DNA of 64,000 nucleotides from Paraburkholderia hospita (GTDB lineage Bacteria; Pseudomonadota; Gammaproteobacteria; Burkholderiales; Burkholderiaceae): NCBI RefSeq assembly GCF_002902965.1, contig NZ_CP026107.1, positions 1,798,001 to 1,862,000 of the forward strand, read 5' to 3'. Shown piece by piece: positions 35,845 to 43,221 of this stretch (position 1 is its first letter; each line of letters starts with the position of its first letter). The notes under the pieces were generated by a model. It saw only the letters and a program-made list of their open reading frames with translations, ran no database searches and was not told where the DNA came from. The position numbers and the translations under genes were made by a program.

Positions 35845-35879
35845 GGCGTGCAGCCCCCGGGCAAAGCGTCGAATTCGCA

Positions 35880-35926
35880 ACAATAACGCGGCAATGAAGC
35901 CGTGCGCATTACATGAATATGTAGTG
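35880..35926 (-). promoter_or_regulatory. FixJ-type motif C and -10-like hexamer before efflux operon
   Basis: Read on the minus strand, motif CACTACATATTCATGTAATG (35926-35907) is followed after 21 bases by TATTGT (35885-35880). It points toward ytcA-hlyD-fusC-nodT; the likely start would leave a leader of under 30 bases before the TTG codon. Confidence 0.6.
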
Positions 35927-36000
35927 TCGCCGTAATAAAGAATGATGTGAATCACGCAGCGAGCTGTGTTTCCCAAAGGCTTACTTAAACTCTGGCGCGA

Positions 36001-36366
36001 TCACTGGATGCTATCCAGCAAGTCTAGCAACGCGTCGCCATCGACAGGCTTCCGGAAGAACCCCAATGCGCCTCTCTGCAGATAATAGTCTTCCGTATGC
36101 CCGGTCGGTTTGCCCGTGATAATGATGACGGGCGTGGCGGCGCCCGACTGAACCGTTCTATCGAGTACCTGAATGCCGTCGATGGGCCGCATTCCCAGGT
36201 CGGTGACAACGCATAAAAGGCCCGAGTAACCATCGGAGAAGAAATCCACTGCGGATTCATAAACCCGCGTTCCATACCCGCCAGAAGCCAGCAGGTTAGC
36301 CAGAGCCGCCAGGACGCGACGGTCATCATCAATCACGGCAACGGTTCGAACCGCAGACGCGCACAT
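36001..36366 (-). CDS. single-domain response regulator (FixJ-like receiver)
   Basis: This 121-residue receiver domain has the acidic pair at Asp13-15, phosphoacceptor Asp56 in CVVTDLGM, and Lys106 in FFRKPVD. It has no output domain. Such proteins often act as phosphate sinks or compete with a full-length regulator for the same kinase. It follows the FixJ-type gene at 36422 by 55 bases on the same strand, so both are probably one transcript. Confidence 0.87.
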   Translation of the reverse strand: MCASAVRTVAVIDDDRRVLAALANLLASGGYGTRVYESAVDFFSDGYSGLLCVVTDLGMRPIDGIQVLDRTVQSGAATPVIIITGKPTGHTEDYYLQRGALGFFRKPVDGDALLDLLDSIQ

Positions 36367-36421
36367 TGTTTTTCCGGCTCATGGGTCCAACATGGAACTG
36401 GCGCTGGCGCCAGGCTCTGGA

Positions 36422-37048
36422 CTATCGTGTCGGCGATGCTTCGAGCTGCAGTTTGCTTGCCTGCCTGACTAGCGTGGCGAATGAATCTGCGCGCATTTTT
36501 CTCATTATGTGGCCTCGATGTACCTGGACGGTGTATTCGGTGATACCAAGGACGGCCGCCGCCTGCTTGTTGAGCAAGCCACTGACGAGTAATGGCAAGA
36601 GTTCCTGCTCACGCGGTGTCAGCGATTGATAGAGCGCGTGGAGCGCCGCTGTATCTGCCGCCTCCGCGCGAAGAACATGGGCTTTGGCGAGTGCCGCATC
36701 GACCGCGTTGAGCAACGCGTCTTCGTCGATGGGCTTGGTGAGAAAGTCAACCGCGCCGCCCTTCATGGCCAGGACCGTGGATGGCACATCGCCTCTCCCC
36801 GTGATGAAAATGACGGGAATATGAGCGTCCGCGCTGACAAGCTTCTGGACGTCCAGGCCACTCAAGCCCGGCATTCTCATATCGAGGATCAGACACGCAA
36901 CGGCTTTTTGACGCGGCGTGTCGAGAAAGGCTTTGCCGGAGTTGAACGGGTGGACGGTTCTTCCGTTTGCACGCAGCAGCGCAGCGAGTGCCTCTCGCAC
37001 CCGCTCGTCGTCGTCGACCAGATACACCAGTTCACCTGCGGATTCCAT
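36422..37048 (-). CDS. FixJ-type response regulator (receiver plus LuxR HTH)
   Basis: This 208-residue protein has a receiver with Asp13/14, phosphoacceptor Asp56 (ILDMRMPGLSG) and Lys105 (FLTKPID). A linker leads to a LuxR-type helix-turn-helix (about 142-205, NKQAAAVLGITEYTVQVHRG). It is the best candidate to bind the 20-base inverted-repeat motif found at four places between 28391 and 37206, one of them in front of this gene. AGAGGGG precedes the ATG. Its kinase is likely the one at 28552 or 26433 (inference). Confidence 0.92.
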   Translation of the reverse strand: MESAGELVYLVDDDERVREALAALLRANGRTVHPFNSGKAFLDTPRQKAVACLILDMRMPGLSGLDVQKLVSADAHIPVIFITGRGDVPSTVLAMKGGAVDFLTKPIDEDALLNAVDAALAKAHVLRAEAADTAALHALYQSLTPREQELLPLLVSGLLNKQAAAVLGITEYTVQVHRGHIMRKMRADSFATLVRQASKLQLEASPTR

Positions 37049-37148
37049 GGAACCCCTCTGTTGTCAGGAGGCGCCTCCCCTGACCTCGGACAGCCGGCCC
37101 ACGATGATGTCGCTGGATGCGACGCTCACGCGGCCGTGCCGGAGAAAA

Positions 37149-37206
37149 ATTATACCGCCGGGATCGGCCCCCGGAAGTGCGGGCCGCATTACATGATTAT
37201 GTAATG
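37149..37206 (-). promoter_or_regulatory. FixJ-type motif D with perfect arms, and -10 element
   Basis: On the plus strand CATTACATGATTATGTAATG (37187-37206) is a perfect 8-4-8 inverted repeat. Toward the FixJ-type gene, a consensus TATAAT lies at 37154-37149 after 32 bases, one helical turn more than at motifs A to C. The -35 position (CTTCCG) is poor, as expected for an activated promoter. Confidence 0.65.
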
Positions 37207-37322
37207 GCGGCGCCGGATATGACGCTGTAGGTAGATCGCCTCGCGTCATCGGGCGGATGGAATCGTCGCCAGGTCCGAAGTATCATTTATCCATCAAAAA
37301 TCTATCAAGCTTGAGGTGCCCT

Positions 37323-38363
37323 ATGGCTCATCGCTTCCTTATCAAGGAGATAGCACTTCAGGCGGGGCTCGGTGTCGCAACTGTCGACCGGGTGCTAAAT
37401 GATCGTGCCCACGTTCGGGAACACACCCGCAAGCGCGTTGAGCAGGCTATCAGGGAACTCGAGAAGCAGGAACTGCAACTGGCAACCACCGGGCGAAAGT
37501 TGATTGTCGACGTCGTCGTGGAAGCGCCGGCCCGGTTTGCCGACGAGATAAGGAGTGCGCTCGAAGCCGAGTTGCCGGTGCTGCACCCTGCCGTCTTTCG
37601 ACCGCGATTCCACTTGCGCGAGACGATGACGACGGATGAAGTCCTCGATACGCTTCGATCGATTGGACGACGAGGCAGCCATGGCGTGTTTCTGAAGGCG
37701 CGCGACGTTCCCGAAATCGCAGAAGCGATACGCGAGTTGCAACGAAGCGGCATTCCTGTCATCACGACCTTCACGGACGTCCCATCGTCTGGGCGCATTG
37801 CCTATGCCGGGCTCGACAATCGCGTCGCCGGGGCCACCGCGGCGTATCTCATTACCCAATGGCTGGCTCCGCAGCCGGGAAACGTTTTGATAACGATGAG
37901 CGACGAGCGCTTCCGCGGCGAAGAAGAACGTGAAATAAGCTTCCGGCGCGCGTTAAGAGCCCGTCAACCGCAGCTCACGCTGATTGACGCCAGCGGTGGT
38001 CATGGCCTTGACTCGCTCACTGAAGAACGGGTTCTCAAGGTCATTACCGCACACAAGAAAATCGACGCGGTCTACTCGATGGGCGGCGGAAACATCGCCA
38101 TTCTCAGGGCAATCGAAGCGAGGCAGCGGTCCCCCGTTCGCTTTATCGGACATGACCTCGACAGGGATAACGTCGGACTTCTGCGCGAAGGCAAAATACA
38201 GGCGATCTTGCATCACGAGCTTCGTCAGGACATGCGGTCGGCGTGCCAACACGTCATGCATTTTCATCGACTGTTGCCGGCGTCGGCTGTATCGCCATCG
38301 TCATCCGTTGTCGTGGTAACGCCGGAGAATATTCCCGAGCACATTGCAAGCCGATACCATTGA
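37323..38363 (+). CDS. LacI-family transcriptional regulator
   Basis: This 346-residue protein has an N-terminal LacI helix-turn-helix (LIKEIALQAGLGVATVDRVL then NDRAHVREHTRKRV) and a periplasmic-binding-type sensor domain (Peripla_BP type) like those for sugars, with GHDLDRDNVGLL in the hinge half. Recognition residues AT-VDR differ from the common VS-R type. The start at 37323 has GAGGTG upstream. It diverges from the FixJ-type operon across 274 bases that contain motif D. No sugar operon lies nearby, so its target is unknown. Confidence 0.88.
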   Translation: MAHRFLIKEIALQAGLGVATVDRVLNDRAHVREHTRKRVEQAIRELEKQELQLATTGRKLIVDVVVEAPARFADEIRSALEAELPVLHPAVFRPRFHLRETMTTDEVLDTLRSIGRRGSHGVFLKARDVPEIAEAIRELQRSGIPVITTFTDVPSSGRIAYAGLDNRVAGATAAYLITQWLAPQPGNVLITMSDERFRGEEEREISFRRALRARQPQLTLIDASGGHGLDSLTEERVLKVITAHKKIDAVYSMGGGNIAILRAIEARQRSPVRFIGHDLDRDNVGLLREGKIQAILHHELRQDMRSACQHVMHFHRLLPASAVSPSSSVVVVTPENIPEHIASRYH

Positions 38364-38535
38364 TGGCGGTGTTTGACATGCTTGCCATTCAACGCGAAAC
38401 ATTAGCCGAGGGGCTTCGGCGAACATTGCATGACGCGTCTGTCGGCCACGTGATGAACCGTGGGGCATGGGTGCAGAAACTGATGGTTGACGACGGACTG
38501 CATGTCAGCACCTGGCCACTCACCTTCGACGGCCA

Positions 38536-38850
38536 TCACGCGCCGCTCGCCGCTACGACGACCTCGAGGATGAAGAACCGTTGGGCCTGCCAGTCTCCGG
38601 CGACGAGGTCGATCGTCGCATGGCCCGCGCGCCGCGCCACGAACATGATCCCGTTAGGCAGACCCGCTGGCGTGATGACGTGTCCGTCCTCCCCCATCAC
38701 GCCGGGAAGAAATGGGCCCAGAAACTCGAGCACGTCCGCCCCGGAAAGGACGTGCCCGCCCATCGCCGGCACGATGAGAACATCGCCGGCTTCAATATGC
38801 AATGTCCCGGGTAGCGAGTCCGTTAGCCTCAGCTCTATCAATCGACTCAT
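38536..38850 (-). CDS. small beta-rich hypothetical protein, last gene of the secreted-protein operon
   Basis: This 104-residue acidic protein has no signal peptide or membrane helix. Alternating hydrophobic strands (GTLHIEAGDVLIVPAMGGHV, IDLVAGDWQAQRFFILEVVV) suggest a beta sandwich. The last strands recall chagasin-like protease inhibitors, but the NPTTGY loop is missing, so this is only a shape argument. It follows the astacin gene by 49 bases. A protective or chaperone role toward the protease is possible and untested. Confidence 0.55.
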   Translation of the reverse strand: MSRLIELRLTDSLPGTLHIEAGDVLIVPAMGGHVLSGADVLEFLGPFLPGVMGEDGHVITPAGLPNGIMFVARRAGHATIDLVAGDWQAQRFFILEVVVAASGA

Positions 38851-38899
38851 CGTCGCTCACTTGCAAGTCTCGTTTGGCTGATAAAAGAATATAGCTTCC

Positions 38900-39892
38900 T
38901 CACACCGTGACCTCTACATCTTCCGATGCGCTCCAGGCGTCCCGATCCGCAGATGACTTCTGCGCGTCGTCCGGCGCATCCATCGTGCTGGACGCCAGTT
39001 TCGGATAGATCTGCGCGGCAAACGCGTAATCCGTGCCGTTGATATCCAGGCCGCCCTGAATAGGCTGTCCATCCTTGGTGATGGTTCCTGGAAGCTGATA
39101 GCACATGATCGACGTCTGATCGGGCGGGGTTGCGAAGATCGACTGCTGATCAAGCGCGGTGAGCACCTGCTGATCCACTGCCGTCTTGTTCCAGCCGTAC
39201 TGCCGGTAGAAAAAGTCGTAGGCTTTTTGCGGATCGATCCGCGCGACCAGTTCCTGGCGCATATGCTCGTGCGGAAAGCCCAGCGTGTGCCCGGTTTCGT
39301 GTCGAACGACACGCAGGTATTCCGACTCCGCCGTATTCATCGTGAACGCTTCCAGATTCATCGTCGGACGATCTTTCGGGATATGAAGAATGTCCGTGCC
39401 GAGATACGACCAGTATCCTCCCGGGCCACGAGAAATGCGAACGTCCGCCGCCCCCTGCGTTTCGACGAACGTGACGCACGATACCCGCGCCCACGCATTC
39501 ATGTGACTCAGAATGCGCGCACGAAGATCAGCGGGCGTGCTTTCCAGGAAGTTCACCGTCAGTTGACGCGGCGTCGGCCCCCAGTACTTGGATGTCATGA
39601 CTGCGATGGCCATCGGCTCGAAGGGCACGTTCGCAGCAAGCATCGACGACACGGCAAGCGCGGGTGCGTTGACGGGATTCACCTTGATTGCTGTTTGGGC
39701 CGCCGGTACGAAAAGCCGGTCGGGAAGCGTCTTTATCGAGCACGATGGCGCTTCGCCCTGTGGGACCGCCGACGCCGCTACCGGGTTGTCTTTCTGCTCG
39801 TCGCCATCCGACGCATTGCCGTTGACTGCCGCGCCCGCAACTTGCAGAATCTTCACGAGCGTCTGAAGAAGTTCTTTGTCGTCCGCACTCAT
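38900..39892 (-). CDS. astacin-family (M12A) zinc metalloprotease
   Basis: This 330-residue protease has zinc site HETGHTLGFPHEH with His198, Glu199, His202 and His208, and Met-turn SIMCY (261-265) with Tyr265. The catalytic core spans about residues 95-285 (KYWGPTPRQLTVNFLE opens it). There is no cleavable signal peptide; about 90 N-terminal residues may serve as a propeptide or export signal. GGAGGTGA precedes the ATG. It lies between the RNase-A-like gene and the small beta-rich gene. Bacterial astacins are usually secreted and cleave host or matrix proteins; its route out of the cell is not visible. Confidence 0.9.
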   Translation of the reverse strand: MSADDKELLQTLVKILQVAGAAVNGNASDGDEQKDNPVAASAVPQGEAPSCSIKTLPDRLFVPAAQTAIKVNPVNAPALAVSSMLAANVPFEPMAIAVMTSKYWGPTPRQLTVNFLESTPADLRARILSHMNAWARVSCVTFVETQGAADVRISRGPGGYWSYLGTDILHIPKDRPTMNLEAFTMNTAESEYLRVVRHETGHTLGFPHEHMRQELVARIDPQKAYDFFYRQYGWNKTAVDQQVLTALDQQSIFATPPDQTSIMCYQLPGTITKDGQPIQGGLDINGTDYAFAAQIYPKLASSTMDAPDDAQKSSADRDAWSASEDVEVTV

Positions 39893-39960
39893 AGCTCACC
39901 TCCATAAAGTAGCGATCAATCTTGCGTTGCCTTTAAATCGCGAAACACACGCCTGCCGGT

Positions 39961-40524
39961 TCAACGCGGATACGCTGTCAAGAGATAACAGTCGGCCGGA
40001 GTTTTACGCACGACTGCAACCCAATTTGCCGTCTTCTTGCAGACATACCCGTTTTTGTTCGGACAGGGCGAGTTGTTCTTCTTGTCATGCGATACGGTGA
40101 CAACCGTACCCACCGTGGTGGCCGCAGTACCATGGATGATGTAGTCGTTGGGATCGTCGCCCGGGTAGCGAGCCCCCGCCTGCACGATGTGCGTTCTCAG
40201 CGCATCCTGCAATGCCGCCTCACTCGACCACGCGCTCGCGGCGTTTCCGTTTGGCATGCACGCGGGACCATTGTGACCACCGCGATTCGTCAGGCGGCCT
40301 ATGAGGCCGTTCACCGATACGCCGACATGACACGCGAGCGCATGACCTCCTGCGTCCTCTTGCGCCTGCAGCCATTGGGTCCAATTTCCATTGGCGGGCA
40401 CACGACAGGTTTGCGCGACGGCCGACACCGTCGCCAATGAAGCCGCACACCACACAAGTCCTATCGCGCCGCGCCTCGCAATTCGACGCGGGACACGATT
40501 CAACGTCATTTGAGAAGTACGCAT
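39961..40524 (-). CDS. Sec-exported RNase A-like toxin (CdiA-CT RNase A type)
   Basis: This 187-residue protein has a signal peptide (basic RRIARRG, hydrophobic GLVWCAASLATVSAVA) with cleavage before QTCRV. The mature domain matches the bacterial CdiA-CT RNase A fold. It opens AGGHALACHVG and ends CYLLTAYPR. His66, Arg77, Thr183 and Tyr185 keep the spacing of the active-site set reported for the Yersinia kristensenii toxin (His, then Arg at +11; Thr-x-Tyr at the C-terminus). Eight or so Cys residues in the mature part suggest disulfides. The ATG at 40524 is used because AAGG lies upstream. No CdiA carrier and no recognisable immunity gene are adjacent. Confidence 0.75.
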   Translation of the reverse strand: MRTSQMTLNRVPRRIARRGAIGLVWCAASLATVSAVAQTCRVPANGNWTQWLQAQEDAGGHALACHVGVSVNGLIGRLTNRGGHNGPACMPNGNAASAWSSEAALQDALRTHIVQAGARYPGDDPNDYIIHGTAATTVGTVVTVSHDKKNNSPCPNKNGYVCKKTANWVAVVRKTPADCYLLTAYPR

Positions 40525-40572
40525 TTCCTTCACCTCGTTTTGATAAGCGAAACAACGTACGGATCCGGCTCT

Positions 40573-41187
40573 TCAGTCGTCTCGTGCAGGCAATTCGAGA
40601 AGGCGATGGGATTCGCGAACCGCTTGCCCATTTCCCGCTTTGGTCATCGTCGCCCACGCCTTGGCATTGGCTGTGAACCAGCTGTCCAGAACGCTTGCAC
40701 CGATTGCGTCGCACGAGATCGAACCGCCCGATCCGGGATAGGCGCCGCGCGTCCAGTTGACGAACGCGAACCACACGCGGATCGTCGGACCGCCGTGTAC
40801 GATAGCCGGTGAGACCTCGCCGCAATAGAGCGTCAGCGCAACCTGTTCAGACTCGTCGTCAGGCGGAATCAAACCCTGCTCGACGAGAAAGTTCACTTGC
40901 TGCTCTGGCCGGCTGAACGGCATCCTCCCTAGCACCCTTGCCACGCCTTCCAGACACGACACGGATTGCTCGGAAGACCTGCTGCCCGTCGATGGACCGA
41001 GCGCCGGGATCCGCAGCAACGCCTGCCGGGCGATAGACTGATAAGAGTCAGGCACATCGGGTTGCATACGCGACGTGGCATGGCCATCGACAAGGCCAAA
41101 GATATCGAGCGTTCTGTCGCGACTGGTTTGCAGATCGTCACTGTCATTCGCGATCAGAAAGAAGGCTGACTGAGGCGTTGTACTCAT
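40573..41187 (-). CDS. hypothetical protein of the secreted-protein operon
   Basis: This 204-residue protein is unrecognised. It has no signal peptide; the N-terminus MSTTPQSAFFLIANDSDDLQ is followed by a Ser/Gln-rich middle and a compact block VALTLYCGEVSPAIVHGGPT with aromatic strands (IRVWFAFVNWTRGAYPGSGG). Four Cys residues are present. GGAGA precedes the ATG at 41187. It lies 48 bases before the RNase-like gene and could be its immunity or export partner, but the order alone does not show that. Confidence 0.6.
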   Translation of the reverse strand: MSTTPQSAFFLIANDSDDLQTSRDRTLDIFGLVDGHATSRMQPDVPDSYQSIARQALLRIPALGPSTGSRSSEQSVSCLEGVARVLGRMPFSRPEQQVNFLVEQGLIPPDDESEQVALTLYCGEVSPAIVHGGPTIRVWFAFVNWTRGAYPGSGGSISCDAIGASVLDSWFTANAKAWATMTKAGNGQAVRESHRLLELPARDD

Positions 41188-41293
41188 TGTGGTTCTCCGG
41201 AAATCGGATGCGCTGCACGTGCCTGCGAAGACAGGGTTCGCGGGCCGGCCAGAGCCGACCCACAAGACGCCTCGACAGGCCGATAAAAACGCC

Positions 41294-42139
41294 TTAGCTA
41301 ACCGTGTCGCTGAAGAACGTCGTGGCTTCTTCGATCTTGTTGACGGCCGACGCTCCGACGAGTTTGTCGAATGCTGCCCTGACCGTCACGTCGCTCTTGT
41401 ACAGCTCGAAGTTCCAGATTGCGTCGACCTCGATGTATTGCAGGTCGACGTCGATCAGCGTTGCCGACGCGCAGCTGGAGTAGACCTTTCTGTCCTTGGA
41501 CGTGAAATCGCAGAAGTACATCTTCAGGTGCGGCATCACCATCAAGGTGTTTCCGACCTGTTGCGCGTCGATGAATACCGTGTTGGACGCGAAATGGAAG
41601 GGCTTGCTCGACGAATCGACGCCCGCACTGATCTTCTGGCCGAACGATCCGATAAACGACTGGAAAGCGCCCAGCAAAGGCCCTTTGGTCGCGAAGCCGA
41701 GGATCGACTGAAGGAATTCCGACGACAGTTCGATGCCGCGTATCGTCTTCTTGTATCCCGTGTTCTGGAAGCTGAACGGGCCAAGAAGCGGATAATTGAC
41801 CAGAACCTGTTTCCAGACGGAAGTGTCGAAAAGGAGATCAGGATTGTTCGCCTTTGCAGCCCGGCTTTGACAATACGTAGTACCGAGCGAGGTCAGATTC
41901 AACATGCAGCGGCTCGCCGTTTCCAGATCCGCCTGCACATTGGCAGGAACGTCCCGACTCAGTTGCACCGCGCTGAACAGCCCAGCTGTGTTCTGGTCGA
42001 CGGGTGGTGGCGGTGCAACAGGTGCAGCCGCTGCCCCCGGATAGTAATTCGGATGAATCTCGGGAAACGTCTCGCCAAAAAAGGTCGCGGCCGCTGCAAC
42101 CTGATTATGAAGTTGCTGGATTTGTTCGGGTGCATTCAT
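41294..42139 (-). CDS. hypothetical protein, possibly Evf-like; first gene of the secreted-protein operon
   Basis: This 281-residue protein has a Pro/Ala-rich N-terminal linker (33-48) and a hydrophobic stretch FLQSILGFATKGPLLGAF (142-159) that may contact a membrane. Cys210 sits in LKMYFCDF. Length and the position of this Cys recall Evf, the lipid-modified insect-gut virulence factor of Pectobacterium (acylated Cys209, from memory). I cannot confirm sequence similarity. No signal peptide is seen. GGAGAAAAG precedes the ATG, and a structured leader lies just upstream. Confidence 0.6.
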   Translation of the reverse strand: MNAPEQIQQLHNQVAAAATFFGETFPEIHPNYYPGAAAAPVAPPPPVDQNTAGLFSAVQLSRDVPANVQADLETASRCMLNLTSLGTTYCQSRAAKANNPDLLFDTSVWKQVLVNYPLLGPFSFQNTGYKKTIRGIELSSEFLQSILGFATKGPLLGAFQSFIGSFGQKISAGVDSSSKPFHFASNTVFIDAQQVGNTLMVMPHLKMYFCDFTSKDRKVYSSCASATLIDVDLQYIEVDAIWNFELYKSDVTVRAAFDKLVGASAVNKIEEATTFFSDTVS

Positions 42140-42163
42140 GGCTTTTCTCCGTCTGGATTAACC

Positions 42164-42217
42164 GAATAGCGGTCACACAAATTGCTGCGTGCCGTTGTCA
42201 GCACAATGGCGCTATTC
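42164..42217. repeat. inverted repeat in the leader of the secreted-protein operon
   Basis: GAATAGCG (42164-42171) and CGCTATTC (42210-42217) are perfect eight-base inverted arms. Inside them TTGCTG and CAGCA form a shorter, imperfect pair. The structure lies 25-78 bases before the first gene and may fold in the mRNA or bind a regulator. Confidence 0.5.
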
Positions 42218-42286
42218 ATAGCTCAGAGAAATACCTCCGAATGCGTAGTGCGAAAAAATCCGTTAAGCAACGCGATTGACTGGCAA

Positions 42287-42493
42287 TTAGCGCAGTGAGT
42301 TTGCAATCCGCAGCAAGCCGGCCATGTCATGGATCTGGAGTTTTCGCATCAGATTTTCTCGATGCTTGCTGACTGTCCGGGGACTGATTTTTAGTTTTTT
42401 CCCGATCTCCTTGCTCGTCAATCCGGCAGCGACGAGGCGCAGCACGTCTAATTCACGTTTGCCGAGTGTTGCAGCAATGATGGGGAAAAGGAT
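42287..42493 (-). pseudogene. second LuxR-type HTH segment, no start codon
   Basis: An open frame of 68 codons encodes a clear LuxR helix-turn-helix: RELDVLRLVAAGLTSKEIGK, then ISPRTVSKHRENLMRKL, ending at TAA 42287. There is no ATG, GTG or TTG before the domain, and a stop lies directly upstream at 42496. It overlaps the 3' end of the preceding HTH gene in another frame. The two frames join at TTTCCCC: a +1 slip on CCC would fuse both domains into one protein. Either a frameshift mutation or a recoding site is possible. Confidence 0.65.
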
Positions 42494-42749
42494 TCATTGA
42501 AGACGATTGCGCAACAGTCACCGCGTAGGAGACCAACTGGACGGTCGTTGAGAGCCCGAGCTTTTGCGCGATATTGGCTCGATGCTTTCGAACCGTCTGC
42601 GGTGATATTTTCAACGAAGCGGCAATCTGGTCTCCTCGTAAGCCATTTCCAATAAGCAAAACGATCTGTTTCTCTCGCTGCGTCAATGGTTTCATTCTTT
42701 TTTTAATGTTTTGTACACAATCGCGTGGGATATACCCAAGATTGTGCAT
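42453..42749 (-). CDS. small LuxR-type HTH protein
   Basis: This protein of about 98 residues is little more than a helix-turn-helix: LTQREKQIVLLIGNGLRGDQ, then IAASLKISPQTVRKHRANIA. The start is uncertain: ATG at 42749 is shown, ATG at 42695 and TTG at 42803 are alternatives, and none has a strong ribosome site. The residues after the domain (SSSMNPFPHHCCNTRQT) look like frame noise. The true gene may continue into the second HTH segment in the +1 frame. It lies upstream of the secreted-protein operon, its probable target. Confidence 0.6.
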   Translation of the reverse strand: MHNLGYIPRDCVQNIKKRMKPLTQREKQIVLLIGNGLRGDQIAASLKISPQTVRKHRANIAQKLGLSTTVQLVSYAVTVAQSSSMNPFPHHCCNTRQT

Positions 42750-43221
42750 GATCGCATGACCGGTCGACGAAAGTCGCTTTTCGGAATGCCAATACCGCGT
42801 CAATGAGCGACCCGCGCGTATTGTTTACTGAATTGATTTACAGATGTGGGCAGTTCCCCGATTGGAAATGACGTGCTCGCGTGACGCCGTTGATATCAAC
42901 GGCCACTCAAACATAAATCCGGGAATGGGACCTCGATTTTTATTGATCGTTTTCCCTGGTCGCCGATCCGATTATTTTGCATTTACGCAGATGCGCGAGC
43001 CTTTGAAGACGCCCGGATTGCGTTACGCGGACTGATGGGCGCCAGAGCGGCGCCGCGGAAGGTCATTCACCTGGCAAATCGAACATGGAATGCGAGCACT
43101 GACGACGCCCCCCAGCGGCGGTCACGCTATCGCGGACAGTTTCCAGACCAGCTCGCCGGCCATCTTCGTCGGGACGAGCAGACCTTGACGATCTGCCACG
43201 TCCACTCACCCCACTCACCCG
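42750..43221. other. gene-free, relatively AT-rich stretch upstream of the HTH gene
   Basis: No convincing gene is found in these 472 bases. Parts (about 42830-43000) are clearly more AT-rich than the flanks, with runs such as GATTATTTTGC. A GGCGCC inverted pair at 43038-43054 lacks a T-run, so it is not a good terminator. The promoter of the HTH gene probably lies here. Confidence 0.5.

Noticed and set aside
38363..38535. Open frame that begins at the LacI-type stop (TGATG overlap)
   Set aside because: The first 60 residues look mildly protein-like, but no family is recognised and the rest is antisense to the small beta-rich gene. No ribosome site was found.
42844..43035. 63-codon plus-strand frame in the AT-rich stretch
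   Set aside because: No ribosome site, no family and noisy composition.
43038..43054. GGCGCC inverted pair as a terminator
   Set aside because: Five-base loop but no T-run on either side, and GGCGCC is frequent by chance in GC-rich DNA.
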